Source: DASVDK01 sp036381125 [NCBI: Thermodesulfobacteriota bacterium]
GTDB lineage: Bacteria; DASVDK01
Assembly: GCA_036381125.1 (NCBI GenBank)
Contig: DASVDK010000237.1
Location: 1 to 36,395, forward strand
Direction: 5' to 3'
DNA: 36,395 nucleotides
Shown: positions 8,109 through 15,585 of the stretch, piece by piece
Numbering within the stretch: position 1 is the first letter of the stretch
Layout: each line of letters begins with the position of its first letter
Made by a program: the position numbers and the translations under genes
Notes under the pieces: generated by a model
Database searches by the model: none
Told to the model about the DNA's origin: nothing
What the model saw: only the letters and a program-made list of their open reading frames with translations

Positions 8109-8234
8109 CTACTGCAGCACGATGCCCGGCGAGGCCGGGACGCGCGGGGCCGTGGCCGCCCGGGTCATGCGCATCCGCGCACGGCCCGCCGGACGACAAC
8201 ACCCCATGCTGCTCGGCACCCGCGAGAGGAGCAT
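8109..8234 (-). CDS. Putative leader peptide with tandem Cys codons upstream of metN
   Basis: A 41-codon ORF starts with ATG 8234 and ends with TAG at 8111-8109, in the 314-bp gap between the MFS gene and metN. Its start lies 8 nt after a TACCCT -10 box, so its transcript would be leaderless. Codons 12-13 are TGT TGT (Cys-Cys; 8201-8196), followed by CGT. These are T-ending codons, unusual in a genome that nearly always uses C or G in third position. Two Met codons occur in RARMRMTR. It has no protein-like composition otherwise. I infer a regulatory uORF sensing charged tRNA-Cys, comparable to poly-Cys leaderless uORFs known in mycobacteria. It may be non-functional. Confidence 0.4.
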   Translation of the reverse strand: MLLSRVPSSMGCCRPAGRARMRMTRAATAPRVPASPGIVLQ

Positions 8235-8242
8235 GACCGGTG

Positions 8243-8270
8243 AGGGTACCGGCCTCGACGCGTTTGTCAA
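8243..8270 (-). promoter_or_regulatory. Promoter for the metN leader
   Basis: Minus strand TTGACA (8270-8265), 16-bp spacer, TACCCT (8248-8243). The -35 is a perfect consensus and overlaps the MFS transporter stop codon. The predicted start falls at or next to ATG 8234, giving a leaderless small ORF, then about 150 nt of leader before metN. Confidence 0.55.
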
Positions 8271-9466
8271 GCGGCGCGGCGTCCGCCGGCCGTGCGCGCC
8301 ATGAGCAGCGAGGCCGCGAGCGGCACGGCGCCGGCCAGGAGCACCGCCGCCGGAAGCCCGCCCGCCTGGTACACCGCCGCCACCGCCACCGGCCCGACGA
8401 CGGCCGCCAGGTCGCCCGTGAACCGGAAGAGGCCGATCGTCCGCGCGTGCCTGGAGGGCGGCACCGCGCGCAGGAGGAGCGTCGCCGGGATCATCCAGGC
8501 CGAGAAGGTCATGCCGACGACGAAGGCCGCCGCCGAGAGGAGCGCGGGCGACGGCGCGAGGAGCACCGCCGGCGCCGCGAGCGCCGCGACGCCGAGCGCC
8601 GCCGCCAGGACGCGCGCGCCGCCCCCCGTCCGGTCCGCCAGGGTCGCCACGGGCAGGAGGAAGAGGAGGTCGGCCGCGTAGTTGAAGGAGAGGACCCGCC
8701 CGATGCCGGTCGCGTCGAGACCGAGATGGCTGGCCGCCGCGAGCGGCAGGAGGGTCACCATGACGCCGTTCCAGGTGAGGGAGATGCTGAACGACGCGGC
8801 GACGGCCGGCACGATCGGCGACGGCGCCTCCGCGACCTCGGCCGGCTTCCCGCCCCGGCCTGGCGGCAGCGCCGGCTCGGCCGCTGCCGCGGTCCAGGGC
8901 AGGTGCGCCCCGGCCCAGGTGGCGGCGGCGGCGAGGAGCCCCACCAGGGCCAGCGCGCCGCGCCAGCCGGCGAGCGACGAGACCGGGCCGGCGACGAGCC
9001 CCACGAGGAGGAAGCTGCCGACCGTCGTGAACTCCGAGAGCGACCCCGCCCGCGATCGGACCGACGGCGGCAGCACGGTGATCACGAAGAGCAGGAGCGT
9101 GAGGCTCGTCAGTCCCTGGCCGAGCCCTCCGAGCGCCCGCGCCGCGTAGAGGGCCCAGGGCGAGGGGGCGAGGGCCGAGAGGAGGCCGCTTGCCGCGAGG
9201 AGGAGGCCCCCCGCGACGAAGCCGCGACGCCGGCCGATCCGCTCGAGGACGAGGCCGGCCGGCAGGTCGATCGCCAGGCGCGCCACGGCGAAGGCCGAGA
9301 CGATCCCGGCGGCGCCGACGTCCGAGAGGGCGAGGGCGCCGCGCATGACCGGCAGGAGCGGCGGCACCACGCCGATGGCGGCGGCGAACGCGCAGTTGCA
9401 GACGAGCGCCGTGGCGACGGCGCGGCGCGTTGCCGCGCCGCCGGGCGCGCCCCCGTCCGGGAGCAC
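8267..9466 (-). CDS. MFS transporter
   Basis: 399-residue major facilitator superfamily protein with about 12 hydrophobic helices and a central cytoplasmic loop near residues 195-220 (PPGRGGKPAEVAEAPSP). The helix 2-3 loop carries the MFS motif (AGLVLERIGRRRGFVAGG) with the expected Gly/Arg pattern. GTG at 9466 is the most upstream usable start, 9 nt after the cupin stop; no clear ribosome site is present, so a start a few codons downstream (VATALVCN) is possible. It ends a four-gene operon with two zinc dehydrogenases and a cupin, suggesting uptake or export of the compound they process. Substrate is unknown. Confidence 0.85.
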   Translation of the reverse strand: MLPDGGAPGGAATRRAVATALVCNCAFAAAIGVVPPLLPVMRGALALSDVGAAGIVSAFAVARLAIDLPAGLVLERIGRRRGFVAGGLLLAASGLLSALAPSPWALYAARALGGLGQGLTSLTLLLFVITVLPPSVRSRAGSLSEFTTVGSFLLVGLVAGPVSSLAGWRGALALVGLLAAAATWAGAHLPWTAAAAEPALPPGRGGKPAEVAEAPSPIVPAVAASFSISLTWNGVMVTLLPLAAASHLGLDATGIGRVLSFNYAADLLFLLPVATLADRTGGGARVLAAALGVAALAAPAVLLAPSPALLSAAAFVVGMTFSAWMIPATLLLRAVPPSRHARTIGLFRFTGDLAAVVGPVAVAAVYQAGGLPAAVLLAGAVPLAASLLMARTAGGRRAA

Positions 9467-9475
9467 CTGTCGACG

Positions 9476-10006
9476 CTAGACGGAAGTCCCCGGAGCCCGG
9501 CGAACCAGGGCCCGGGCGGCCGGGTCGGCGTCGATGGCGGCCTGCTCCTCCGGCGCGAGGTCGCGCGGCCGGTCCCGCTCCGACGCGACGATGCAGAAGA
9601 AGCCGAAGGGGGCGTCGCTCGTGTTCACGAACTGATGGGGCGTGTCCGGGCCGATGTAGAGCGCGTCCTTCTCGCGCAGCTCGCGCGTCTCGTGCCCCAC
9701 GAGCACCTGCCCCACGCCGCGGGCGCCGATGACCAGGTGCTCGTGGCGGTGCTTCTCGAGCGAGGAGTGGCCGCCCGGCGCCACCTCGAAGTAGCGAAGC
9801 TGCATCGACGGCCGACCGCTGTGGTGACCGACGATGACGTGCCGCTCGATCCCGCAGAAGAAGCGCCCGCCGGCCGCCTCGGCATAGGCCTTCCGCTCGA
9901 CCCCCTCCCACCCGTGCCTCGCCGGGTCGAACCGGTAGTACGCCCCCTCGTGCCCCTCGATGCGCGTCGGGTCCTTCACCCCGACGTCCGCCTTGACGTC
10001 GCTCAC
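9476..10006 (-). CDS. Cupin-domain protein
   Basis: 176-residue single-domain cupin. Residues about 65-110 carry cupin motif 1 (GGHSSLEKHRHEHLVIGARGVG, with three His and one Glu available for a metal) and residues about 115-140 motif 2 (PDTPHQFVNTSDAPFGFFCIV, with a His). The GTG start at 10006 overlaps the upstream dehydrogenase stop as GTGA, and GGAGG lies just upstream inside that gene. It is probably a metal-dependent isomerase, dioxygenase or sugar-acid-binding cupin acting with the two dehydrogenases; the precise reaction cannot be assigned. Cytoplasmic, no signal peptide. Confidence 0.85.
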   Translation of the reverse strand: MSDVKADVGVKDPTRIEGHEGAYYRFDPARHGWEGVERKAYAEAAGGRFFCGIERHVIVGHHSGRPSMQLRYFEVAPGGHSSLEKHRHEHLVIGARGVGQVLVGHETRELREKDALYIGPDTPHQFVNTSDAPFGFFCIVASERDRPRDLAPEEQAAIDADPAARALVRRAPGTSV

Positions 10007-11133
10007 TGGGCCTCCAACGGCTCGCGGCCGCTCGCCTCGTCGGCGCCTCCCGGCGCCGCCCCGAAGACGATCATCGATTTTATCGCGCGCCCGCCCCTCG
10101 CCATGGTCCGGTAGGCCTCGGCCACCCCCTCGATCGGCGCGCGGTGGGTGACGAGGTCGGCCGCCCGCACGACGCCCGCCCCGATCGCCTCGAGGGCGGC
10201 GCGCGTGTCCTCCGGGCCGCAGGAGTAGGACGGGATCAGCGACACCTCGTCGAAGTAGAGCCGGTTCGTGTCGACCGGCGTCGTGCGCCCCGGCGCGGTC
10301 GGCGTGAAGAGCACCACGCGCCCGGCGGGGGCCGCCAGCGCCACGCCCTGCGCGATGGCCTCCGGCGTGCCCGGTCCGACGACGACGAGGTCGGCGAGCC
10401 GGCCCCCGGTCGCCTCGCGCAGGACGGCGGCGGCGTCCTCCTGCGGCGGCCGGACGGTCCGGTCGGCGCCGAGGGCGAGCCCGGCCGCGCAGCGGTCGGC
10501 GTCGAGGTCGATCCCGACCACCGGCGAGGCCCCGGCCGCCTTCGCGAGCCTCACGTGGATGAGGCCCATCACGCCGAGGCCGATCACCGCGACCGCGTCC
10601 CCGGCGCGCACCCCGGCCCTCCGCAGCGACTTCACCACGCAGGCGGTCGGCTCGACCAGGGCGCCGTCCTCGAACGAGAGACCGGGCGGCAGCCGCAGGG
10701 TGTCGCCCTCGAGGTTCACGCGCGGGACGCGCACGTACTCGGCGACGCCCCCCGGGTCGAGGCGCGACCGCCGCCAGGTCTCGCACTGCACCGGCTCGCC
10801 GCGCCGGCAGGCGCGGCACTCGAAGCAGGGCGCGTGGTGGTGCACCGCCACGCGGTCGCCGACGCGGAACGGGTCGCCCCCCGCCCGCGGCGCCACCGGC
10901 TCAGCGCCGCCGAGCGCCACGACCTCGCCCGCCACCTCGTGCCCCAGGACCAGCGGCGCCTTCCGCGCGATGTACCACGGCATGAGGTCCCCGGAGCAGA
11001 TGCCGGCCGCCCGGACCCGGACGAGCGCCTCGCCCGGCCCCGGCTGCGGGACGCGCGCGCGCTCGACCCTGATGTCGTCGGCCGAGCGGACGACGGCGAG
11101 CCGCATGGTGGAGGGGAGCGCCGGGGCGGCCAC
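10003..11133 (-). CDS. Zinc-dependent medium-chain alcohol/polyol dehydrogenase
   Basis: 376-residue medium-chain dehydrogenase. Catalytic-zinc ligands are in AAGICSGDL and LVLGHEVAGEV; four structural-zinc Cys are in PCFECRACRRGEPVQC; the NAD(P) Rossmann motif is VAVIGLGVMGLIHV, with an acidic residue ending the second strand (GIDLDADR), which suggests NAD preference. It resembles the sorbitol/threonine dehydrogenase branch. The start may be GTG 11133 (1 nt past the upstream stop, with GGTGAGG before it) or ATG 11106, which lacks a ribosome site. It is coupled to the next gene by a GTGA overlap. Confidence 0.9.
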   Translation of the reverse strand: MAAPALPSTMRLAVVRSADDIRVERARVPQPGPGEALVRVRAAGICSGDLMPWYIARKAPLVLGHEVAGEVVALGGAEPVAPRAGGDPFRVGDRVAVHHHAPCFECRACRRGEPVQCETWRRSRLDPGGVAEYVRVPRVNLEGDTLRLPPGLSFEDGALVEPTACVVKSLRRAGVRAGDAVAVIGLGVMGLIHVRLAKAAGASPVVGIDLDADRCAAGLALGADRTVRPPQEDAAAVLREATGGRLADLVVVGPGTPEAIAQGVALAAPAGRVVLFTPTAPGRTTPVDTNRLYFDEVSLIPSYSCGPEDTRAALEAIGAGVVRAADLVTHRAPIEGVAEAYRTMARGGRAIKSMIVFGAAPGGADEASGREPLEAQ

Positions 11134-11134
11134 C

Positions 11135-12160
11135 TCAGGGCCTCACCACGTACTTGATCCCCTCGCCGCGGTCCATCGCCTCGAAGGCGGCGGCGATCTC
11201 CTCGAGCGGCACCTCGGCCGTGAGGAGGGGACGGATCGGGACGCGACCCGCGGAGAGCCACCCGTGCGCCGCCGCGACGTCCCTCGGCGTGAAGTGGAAG
11301 GGCGAGAGGAGCCTGAGCTCGTCGTAGTGGAGGCGTCCCGCGTCCAGGGGGAAGGGCGCGCCCGCGGGCAGGCCGCCGAAGCAGCAGACGGTCCCCCCCG
11401 GTCGCGCCCGTGCGATCGCCTCGGCCCACCCCGCCGCCAGCCCCGTGCACTCGATCACCACGTCCGGCCCGCGCCCCTCCGTCGCGTCGCGGACGGCGGC
11501 GTCGACGTCGTCGCGGTCGGCATCGAGGACCTGCCAGGCCCCGAGGGCCCGCGCGATCTCGAGACGGGGCGCCCGCCGCCCGCTCACGATGAGCCGCTCG
11601 ACGCCGATCGCCCTGAGCGCCGCCACGTGGAGCAGCCCGAAGCCGCCGGCGCCGACCACGAGCACGACGTCGTCCGGCCGGGCCCCGAGCACCCCGACGC
11701 TGTGCGCGACGCAGGCGAGCGGCTCGAGGGCCGCGGCCTCCTCGAAGGGGAGCGCGTCGGGCTTGGGGAAGAGGTGGCGCGCCACGATGTGCGCCGGCAC
11801 CCGGAGCCGATCGGCGTACGCGCCGAGCATGAGCCGCCCCATGACGTCGGGGCAGAGGTTCTCCTGCCGGCGCTGGCAGAGCCGGCACGCCCCGCACGGC
11901 GCGGTATGGACCCCCATGACGGCGTCCCCCTCGCGGAACGCCGTGACCCCCCGCCCCACGCGGGCGACGACGCCCGCGTACTCGTGGCCGAAGGGGGTCG
12001 GCATCGGCATCTTCGGGTGGCCCCGGCGGAACGCCTTGAGGTCGGTGCCGCAGGTGAGCGCCGCGCGGACGGCCAGGACGACCTCACCCGGTCCCGGCAG
12101 GGGATCGGGCTCCTCCTCGACGACGATCCGACCGGGGGCGAGCAGGCGAGCGACGCGCAT
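11135..12160 (-). CDS. Zinc-dependent medium-chain dehydrogenase (second paralogue)
   Basis: 341-residue medium-chain dehydrogenase. It has LTCGTDLKAFRRGHP and TPFGHEYAGVV for the catalytic zinc, CGACRLCQRRQENLC for structural zinc, a Rossmann segment VLVVGAGGFGLLHVAAL, and VIECTGLAAGW. It shares the late FDEVSL/YDELRLLSPFHF-type segment with its neighbour, so the two are probably ancient paralogues acting in one pathway, for example sequential oxidation of a polyol or hydroxy acid. ATG 12160 begins 7 nt after a TAGAAT -10 box with no ribosome site, so the mRNA is probably leaderless. First gene of the minus-strand operon. Confidence 0.9.
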   Translation of the reverse strand: MRVARLLAPGRIVVEEEPDPLPGPGEVVLAVRAALTCGTDLKAFRRGHPKMPMPTPFGHEYAGVVARVGRGVTAFREGDAVMGVHTAPCGACRLCQRRQENLCPDVMGRLMLGAYADRLRVPAHIVARHLFPKPDALPFEEAAALEPLACVAHSVGVLGARPDDVVLVVGAGGFGLLHVAALRAIGVERLIVSGRRAPRLEIARALGAWQVLDADRDDVDAAVRDATEGRGPDVVIECTGLAAGWAEAIARARPGGTVCCFGGLPAGAPFPLDAGRLHYDELRLLSPFHFTPRDVAAAHGWLSAGRVPIRPLLTAEVPLEEIAAAFEAMDRGEGIKYVVRP

Positions 12161-12167
12161 CCCGGGG

Positions 12168-12194
12168 ATTCTAGCGCCGCCTGCGCGCTAGAAT
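12168..12194. promoter_or_regulatory. Palindromic divergent promoter with two TAGAAT boxes
   Basis: The 43-bp gap between two divergent start codons holds a perfect 10-bp inverted repeat, ATTCTAGCGC (12168-12177) and GCGCTAGAAT (12185-12194), with a 7-bp spacer. Each arm contains TAGAAT reading outward, ending 9 nt before ATG 12204 and 7 nt before ATG 12160. Both transcripts would be leaderless. The symmetry could also serve one dimeric regulator for both operons. Confidence 0.6.
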
Positions 12195-12203
12195 CGGCGG
12201 GCC

Positions 12204-14060
12204 ATGCCCGAACCCACCCATGTCCTGCGCGGCCACCCGGCGTCGGCCGGGGCCGCGGCGGGCGGGACCGAGAGGGCGAGGCGCGCGGACGACGAAGGCC
12301 CGGTCCGCCTGCTCGCCCGCTTCTTCCCGCTTCTCGCGCCCGTCCGGTGGCCCCTCGCGATCGCGCTCCTGCTCGCCGTGCTGTCGCCCCTGGTCTCGAC
12401 CGCGGTCATCGCCATCGTCAAGGTCATCATGGACGAGGCGGTCATCCCCCGCGACGTGGCCCGCCTGCGCGAGGTGCTCGTCGTCTTCCTCGGGCTCTCG
12501 GTCCTCAAGGGCCTCGTCGACTTCGCCGACGGCTACCTCTCGACCTGGGTCGGCGAGCGCTTCCTGCTCGACCTGAAGACCCTCGTCCACCGCCGGCTCG
12601 TCACCCGCTCGCTCGAGTTCCACGCGGGCGCTCGCGTGGGGGACCTCCTCACGCGCCTCACGAGCGACGTCGTGGTCGTCGAGAACCTGATGGTCTCCGG
12701 AAGCCTCGAGATCCTGAGGAGCCTCCTCACCCTCGTCTACTTCGGCGCCGCGCTGGTCTACCTGTCGCCCCGGCTCGCGGTGATCGTCCTGCTGACGGTG
12801 CCGATCTTCGGCCTCGTGTCGAAAGCCTACATGACCCGGGTGCGCGACGCCTCGCGCGAGGCGCGCCGGCTCGACGGCGAGGCCGCCTCCATCGCCGAGG
12901 AGGCGCTCGCCAACGTGCCGCTGGTCCAGGCGCTCGACCGGACCGGCTACGAGGCGGACCGGTTCCGGCAGGCGGTCGGCCGGTTCTTCGCGGCCGTCAT
13001 GCGGCGCGCCCGCCTCAGGGCCTCCTTCTCGGCGCTCGTCGACACGGTGCCGGTCGTCGGCACGATCGCCGTCTTCTGGATCGGCACCATGGAGCTGATC
13101 GCGGGGCGGATCACGCTCGGCGCCCTGGTCGCCTTCGTGAGCTACCTCGCCTCGCTCTACGCGCCGGTCCGCACCCTGGCGCGGCTCTCGAACCAGGCGC
13201 AGGCGGCCGGCGCGTCGGCCGAGCGGCTCACCGACCTCCTCGCGCCCGACCCCGGGCCCCGCGAGGCCGAGGGGGCCCGCCGGCTCGCGCGCGCCGCGGG
13301 CCGGATCGCCTTCGAGCGGGTCGGCTTCGCCTACCGTCCGGGGCGGCCGGTCCTCAGGGACGTGTCGTTCGAGGTCCGGCCGGGCGAGATGGTGGCGCTC
13401 GTGGGGCCGAGCGGCGCCGGCAAGAGCACGATCGTCAAGCTCCTGCTGCGGCTGTACGACCCGACGCACGGCCGCATCACGCTCGACGGCCACGACCTGC
13501 GGGAGCTCACCTTCCGGTCGCTGCGCGACCAGGTCGCGCTGGTGCTCCAGGACCCGTACATCTTCGACGGGACGGTCAAGGAGAACCTCCGCTACGGGCG
13601 TCTCGACGCCACCGACGCCGACCTCGAGCGGGCCGCGCGCCTGGCCAACGCGCACGACTTCATCACGGCGCTGCCGCACGGGTACGACACCGACGTCGGC
13701 GCCAAGGGGGTGCGGCTCTCCGGCGGGCAGCAGCAGCGGCTCGCCATCGCCCGCGCGCTCCTGCGCGACGCGCCGATCCTGGTCCTCGACGAGGCGACCT
13801 CCTCGCTCGACTCCGAGAGCGAGCACCTGATCCAGCAGGCGCTCGAGCGCCTCACCGCCAGGCGGACGACGCTCGTCATCGCCCACCGCCTCTCGACCGT
13901 GCGGCGCGCCGACCGGATCGTCGTGCTCGACGAGGGGCGGGTCGTCGAGTCGGGGACCCACGAGGCGCTCCTCGCGCAGGGAGGCCTCTACCGGCGGCTC
14001 TACGAGCGCCAGTTCATGCCGGCGGCGGTGCCGGTCGCCGGCGTCGCCTCCGCGGACTGA
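12204..14060 (+). CDS. ABC exporter, fused transmembrane and ATPase domains (MsbA/lipid-drug type)
   Basis: 618-residue half-transporter that works as a homo- or heterodimer in the inner membrane. A 30-residue variable N-terminus precedes a six-helix ABC_membrane domain (about 45-330; coupling motif near EEALANVPLVQALDRTGYE) and a nucleotide-binding domain (about 370-600). Motifs are GPSGAGKST, VLQDPYIFDGTVKENLRYG, LSGGQQQRLAIARALL, LVLDEATSSLDSESE and IAHRLSTVRRAD. The family exports lipids, lipid A core, drugs or peptides; the specific cargo is not readable. ATG 12204 starts 9 nt after TAGAAT with no ribosome site, so leaderless translation is likely. It stands alone on the plus strand. Confidence 0.93.
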   Translation: MPEPTHVLRGHPASAGAAAGGTERARRADDEGPVRLLARFFPLLAPVRWPLAIALLLAVLSPLVSTAVIAIVKVIMDEAVIPRDVARLREVLVVFLGLSVLKGLVDFADGYLSTWVGERFLLDLKTLVHRRLVTRSLEFHAGARVGDLLTRLTSDVVVVENLMVSGSLEILRSLLTLVYFGAALVYLSPRLAVIVLLTVPIFGLVSKAYMTRVRDASREARRLDGEAASIAEEALANVPLVQALDRTGYEADRFRQAVGRFFAAVMRRARLRASFSALVDTVPVVGTIAVFWIGTMELIAGRITLGALVAFVSYLASLYAPVRTLARLSNQAQAAGASAERLTDLLAPDPGPREAEGARRLARAAGRIAFERVGFAYRPGRPVLRDVSFEVRPGEMVALVGPSGAGKSTIVKLLLRLYDPTHGRITLDGHDLRELTFRSLRDQVALVLQDPYIFDGTVKENLRYGRLDATDADLERAARLANAHDFITALPHGYDTDVGAKGVRLSGGQQQRLAIARALLRDAPILVLDEATSSLDSESEHLIQQALERLTARRTTLVIAHRLSTVRRADRIVVLDEGRVVESGTHEALLAQGGLYRRLYERQFMPAAVPVAGVASAD

Positions 14061-14217
14061 CCGATGGGGGCGCCGATCCGCGTCGCCACGCGGCCCCGCA
14101 CCGCCCGCTCGACCCGCGGCAGCACGTAACGGCTCGCCGGGAAGAACGCCAGCGCCCCCAGGACCGGCCCACCCGCCACGCGGGGGGCCACGCGCCGGAC
14201 CCCGCGCCGCCCCCTCG

Positions 14218-14814
14218 CTATCCCGCCCGCCGTCCCTCGGACGGCGCGGGCTCGCGGATGAAGGACGCTTTCATCGCCCAGAGGGTTCCCGGGTAGCGGT
14301 CGAGCAGCTCGTTCCACCCCTCCTTGAGCGCCTCCCCGCGCCCCGTCGCCCGGTAGCGGGCCACCGCGAGCCAGTAGAGCGCCTCCGGGGTCTGCGGCGA
14401 GACCGCCGCCTCGCGGGCGGCGCGCAGGCAGGCCGCCTCGGCGTCGGCGTAGCGCCGCTCGGCGAACGCCACCATCGCTTCGCCCAGCGCCAGCTCGACG
14501 AGGAACGCCTCCGGCTCGAGGTAGCCGGTCGAGGCGCGCACCAGCCGATCGTCGGGGGTCCGGAACTGGAAGGTCGGGGTCCAGACGGCGCCGAGCGCGC
14601 CGGCGACCTCCGACTGCTGCGTGAAGCTGACCTTCACCGGGACCATGCTCGCGAGCGCCTCGCGCACGCGGGGGTGTGGATACGTCACGGCATCCATTCG
14701 GGCGCAGCCGCCTCAGGTGGGGGCAAAGACGTCCACGAAGAGCAGCCGCCGCTCGCGGCGCGCTCGTTCGCGCGCCTCCTCGAGCGAGGCCGCCCAGGCG
14801 ATCGCATCGGCCAT
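14218..14814 (-). CDS. Thioredoxin-fold selenoprotein with UGGC motif and C-terminal helical region
   Basis: 198-residue thioredoxin-like protein read through an in-frame TGA at codon 34 (14715-14713). Upstream are a strong ribosome site (GAGGAGG before ATG 14814) and LLFVDVFAPT. Then comes U-GGCARMD, exactly where thioredoxin-like proteins have CxxC (as in WCGPCKRMD), and the fold continues with VTYPHPRVREAL, VKVSFTQQSE and VWTPTFQFRTPDDRLVR containing the cis-Pro loop (WTPT). Residues about 110-190 are TPR-like and helical (FAERRYADAEAACLRAAREA, then ALYWLAVARYRATGRGEALKEGW). No signal peptide, so cytoplasmic. Starting at Met40 would lose the active site. A nonsense mutation is the alternative, disfavoured by the SECIS-like hairpin and a second, similar case in this window. 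Confidence 0.85.
14677..14696 (-). promoter_or_regulatory. Candidate bacterial SECIS hairpin
   Basis: On the minus strand, starting 17 nt after the UGA at 14715-14713, a 7-bp stem UGGAUGC/GUAUCCA (one G-U pair) carries the loop CGUGAC at 24-29 nt past the UGA. The loop has G in its first two positions and contains GU, as in the SelB-contacting loop of the E. coli fdhF SECIS. The distance matches the hairpin found in the peroxiredoxin-like gene. Confidence 0.6.
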
Positions 14815-14986
14815 GTCGAGACCTCCTCAAGAGGGAGAACTGGACGCGCGCGGCCTGCGCGCGTCCTCCAAGGCTGATCGCCAGCACCCGACGAGGTCAA
14901 GCGGCAAACGCCCGCCGCACGGGCGGTTCTCCCGGCGGCAGCGAGGAGGTTGGCGGACGGGGGACGCGGGCGGTACGGCCGGGGTG

Positions 14987-15010
14987 CAACCCGGTTCGGA
15001 CCGAGTCGGG
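14987..15010. repeat. Degenerate copy of the AACTCGGT palindromic repeat
   Basis: The sequence CAACCCGGTTCGGACCGAGT followed by CGGG resembles the perfect copies at 15339-15362 and 16806-16825 but has several arm mismatches. It lies upstream of the selenoprotein gene and is one of three related palindromes clustered around the HNH endonuclease gene. Confidence 0.5.
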
Positions 15011-15040
15011 CGGGCAGCGCACTCGACGACGTCTCGAGCG

Positions 15041-15095
15041 TTCCATGGGGTCAGGCCTTTCCGTTTTCCATGGGGTCAGGCCTTTCCATTTTCCA
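15041..15095. repeat. 25-bp tandem direct repeat with a TTCCATGGGGTCAGGCCTTT core
   Basis: Two consecutive 25-bp units (15041-15065 and 15066-15090) differ by one base near the end (CCGTT versus CCATT) and are followed by a partial third unit, TTCCA. A further copy of most of the unit occurs about 14.5 kb away at 29584-29610. Such dispersed short repeats are often tied to REP-type or transposase-mobilised elements, but no transposase gene is in the window. Confidence 0.8.
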
Positions 15096-15338
15096 GACGG
15101 GGCACGTTGGAGGCCGGCCGCTTCGTCTGCCACGGGCCGCAGCCGCCCCGTCCCTCGCGCTTCATGCCACGGTGATCGGCGGTGACGCGTAGATCCCCAC
15201 GGCGCGATACCTCCTCTGCGCGAGCCGGCCGGGGGGGTCTCGTAGCGAGGCCACATGCTCCCGGCCGGCAGCGCGCCGGGAGACGGTTGCCTGTCGCGGA
15301 GGCAGCACATGCCGCACGACCGGCTCTGTCCGTACGGC

Positions 15339-15362
15339 CCAACTCGGTCCGAACCGAGTTGG
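15339..15362. repeat. Perfect 24-nt palindromic repeat, left of the HNH gene
   Basis: Arms CCAACTCGGT (15339-15348) and ACCGAGTTGG (15353-15362) are perfect complements around CCGA. Being a near-palindrome it encodes the same peptide, NSVRTEL, when read in one frame on either strand. It lies about 225 bp before the HNH endonuclease start. Confidence 0.8.
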
Positions 15363-15585
15363 GGGAGCGGCGCGGCGCGCGCGACGTCGAAGAATTCTCT
15401 TGACAGCTTACGATGGCGACACGGCCGTGCGGCACGGAGCCCGCGTGGACAGGCCCTGCACGGCCGGCCATCGCCCGCCAGGCACGACTTCGAAGCACAA
15501 GGGCCGCGTCGAGAGGGTCAGAGTCTCGCGCGCCGTACGGAGGTGTGCCGGAAGCCCGCCCAAGTCTCCGTGATAGAAACGAAGC

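Larger units (their letters stand above)
14815..15585. other. Gene-free, repeat-rich intergenic island
   Basis: About 770 bp without a credible gene. The open frames here lack ribosome sites, conserved motifs and normal composition. It contains a degenerate and a perfect copy of the palindromic repeat, a 25-bp tandem repeat, a TTGACA at 15400-15405 without a well-spaced -10, and the upstream region of the HNH gene. Base composition is less GC-biased than in neighbouring genes. It looks like accumulated mobile or REP-type debris. Confidence 0.6.

Noticed and set aside
7972-8266. SAM-I riboswitch in the metN leader
   Set aside because: The conserved SAM-I core (GGCNAUGA/GCAACC-type segments) is not present; only a generic three-way junction is seen.
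14000-14217. Minus-strand frame with a short hydrophobic stretch (GALAFFPASRYVLP)
   Set aside because: It overlaps the ABC exporter 3' end in antisense, has no ribosome site and no homologous pattern; kept out as a probable shadow.
10268-14296. Open frame of over 1300 codons on the plus strand
   Set aside because: It overlaps well-supported genes on both strands, has Arg/Pro/Ala-biased shadow composition and no motifs; a by-product of high GC.
14697-14699. ATG 14697 as the start of the thioredoxin-like gene
   Set aside because: It would remove the N-terminal strand and active site, has no ribosome site, and the frame is open upstream through the UGA to a strong start at 14814.
15400-15420. 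TTGACA before the HNH gene as its promoter
   Set aside because: No -10 at 16-18 bp; the nearby TACGAT is only 3 bp away, and the distance to the ATG is about 180 nt.
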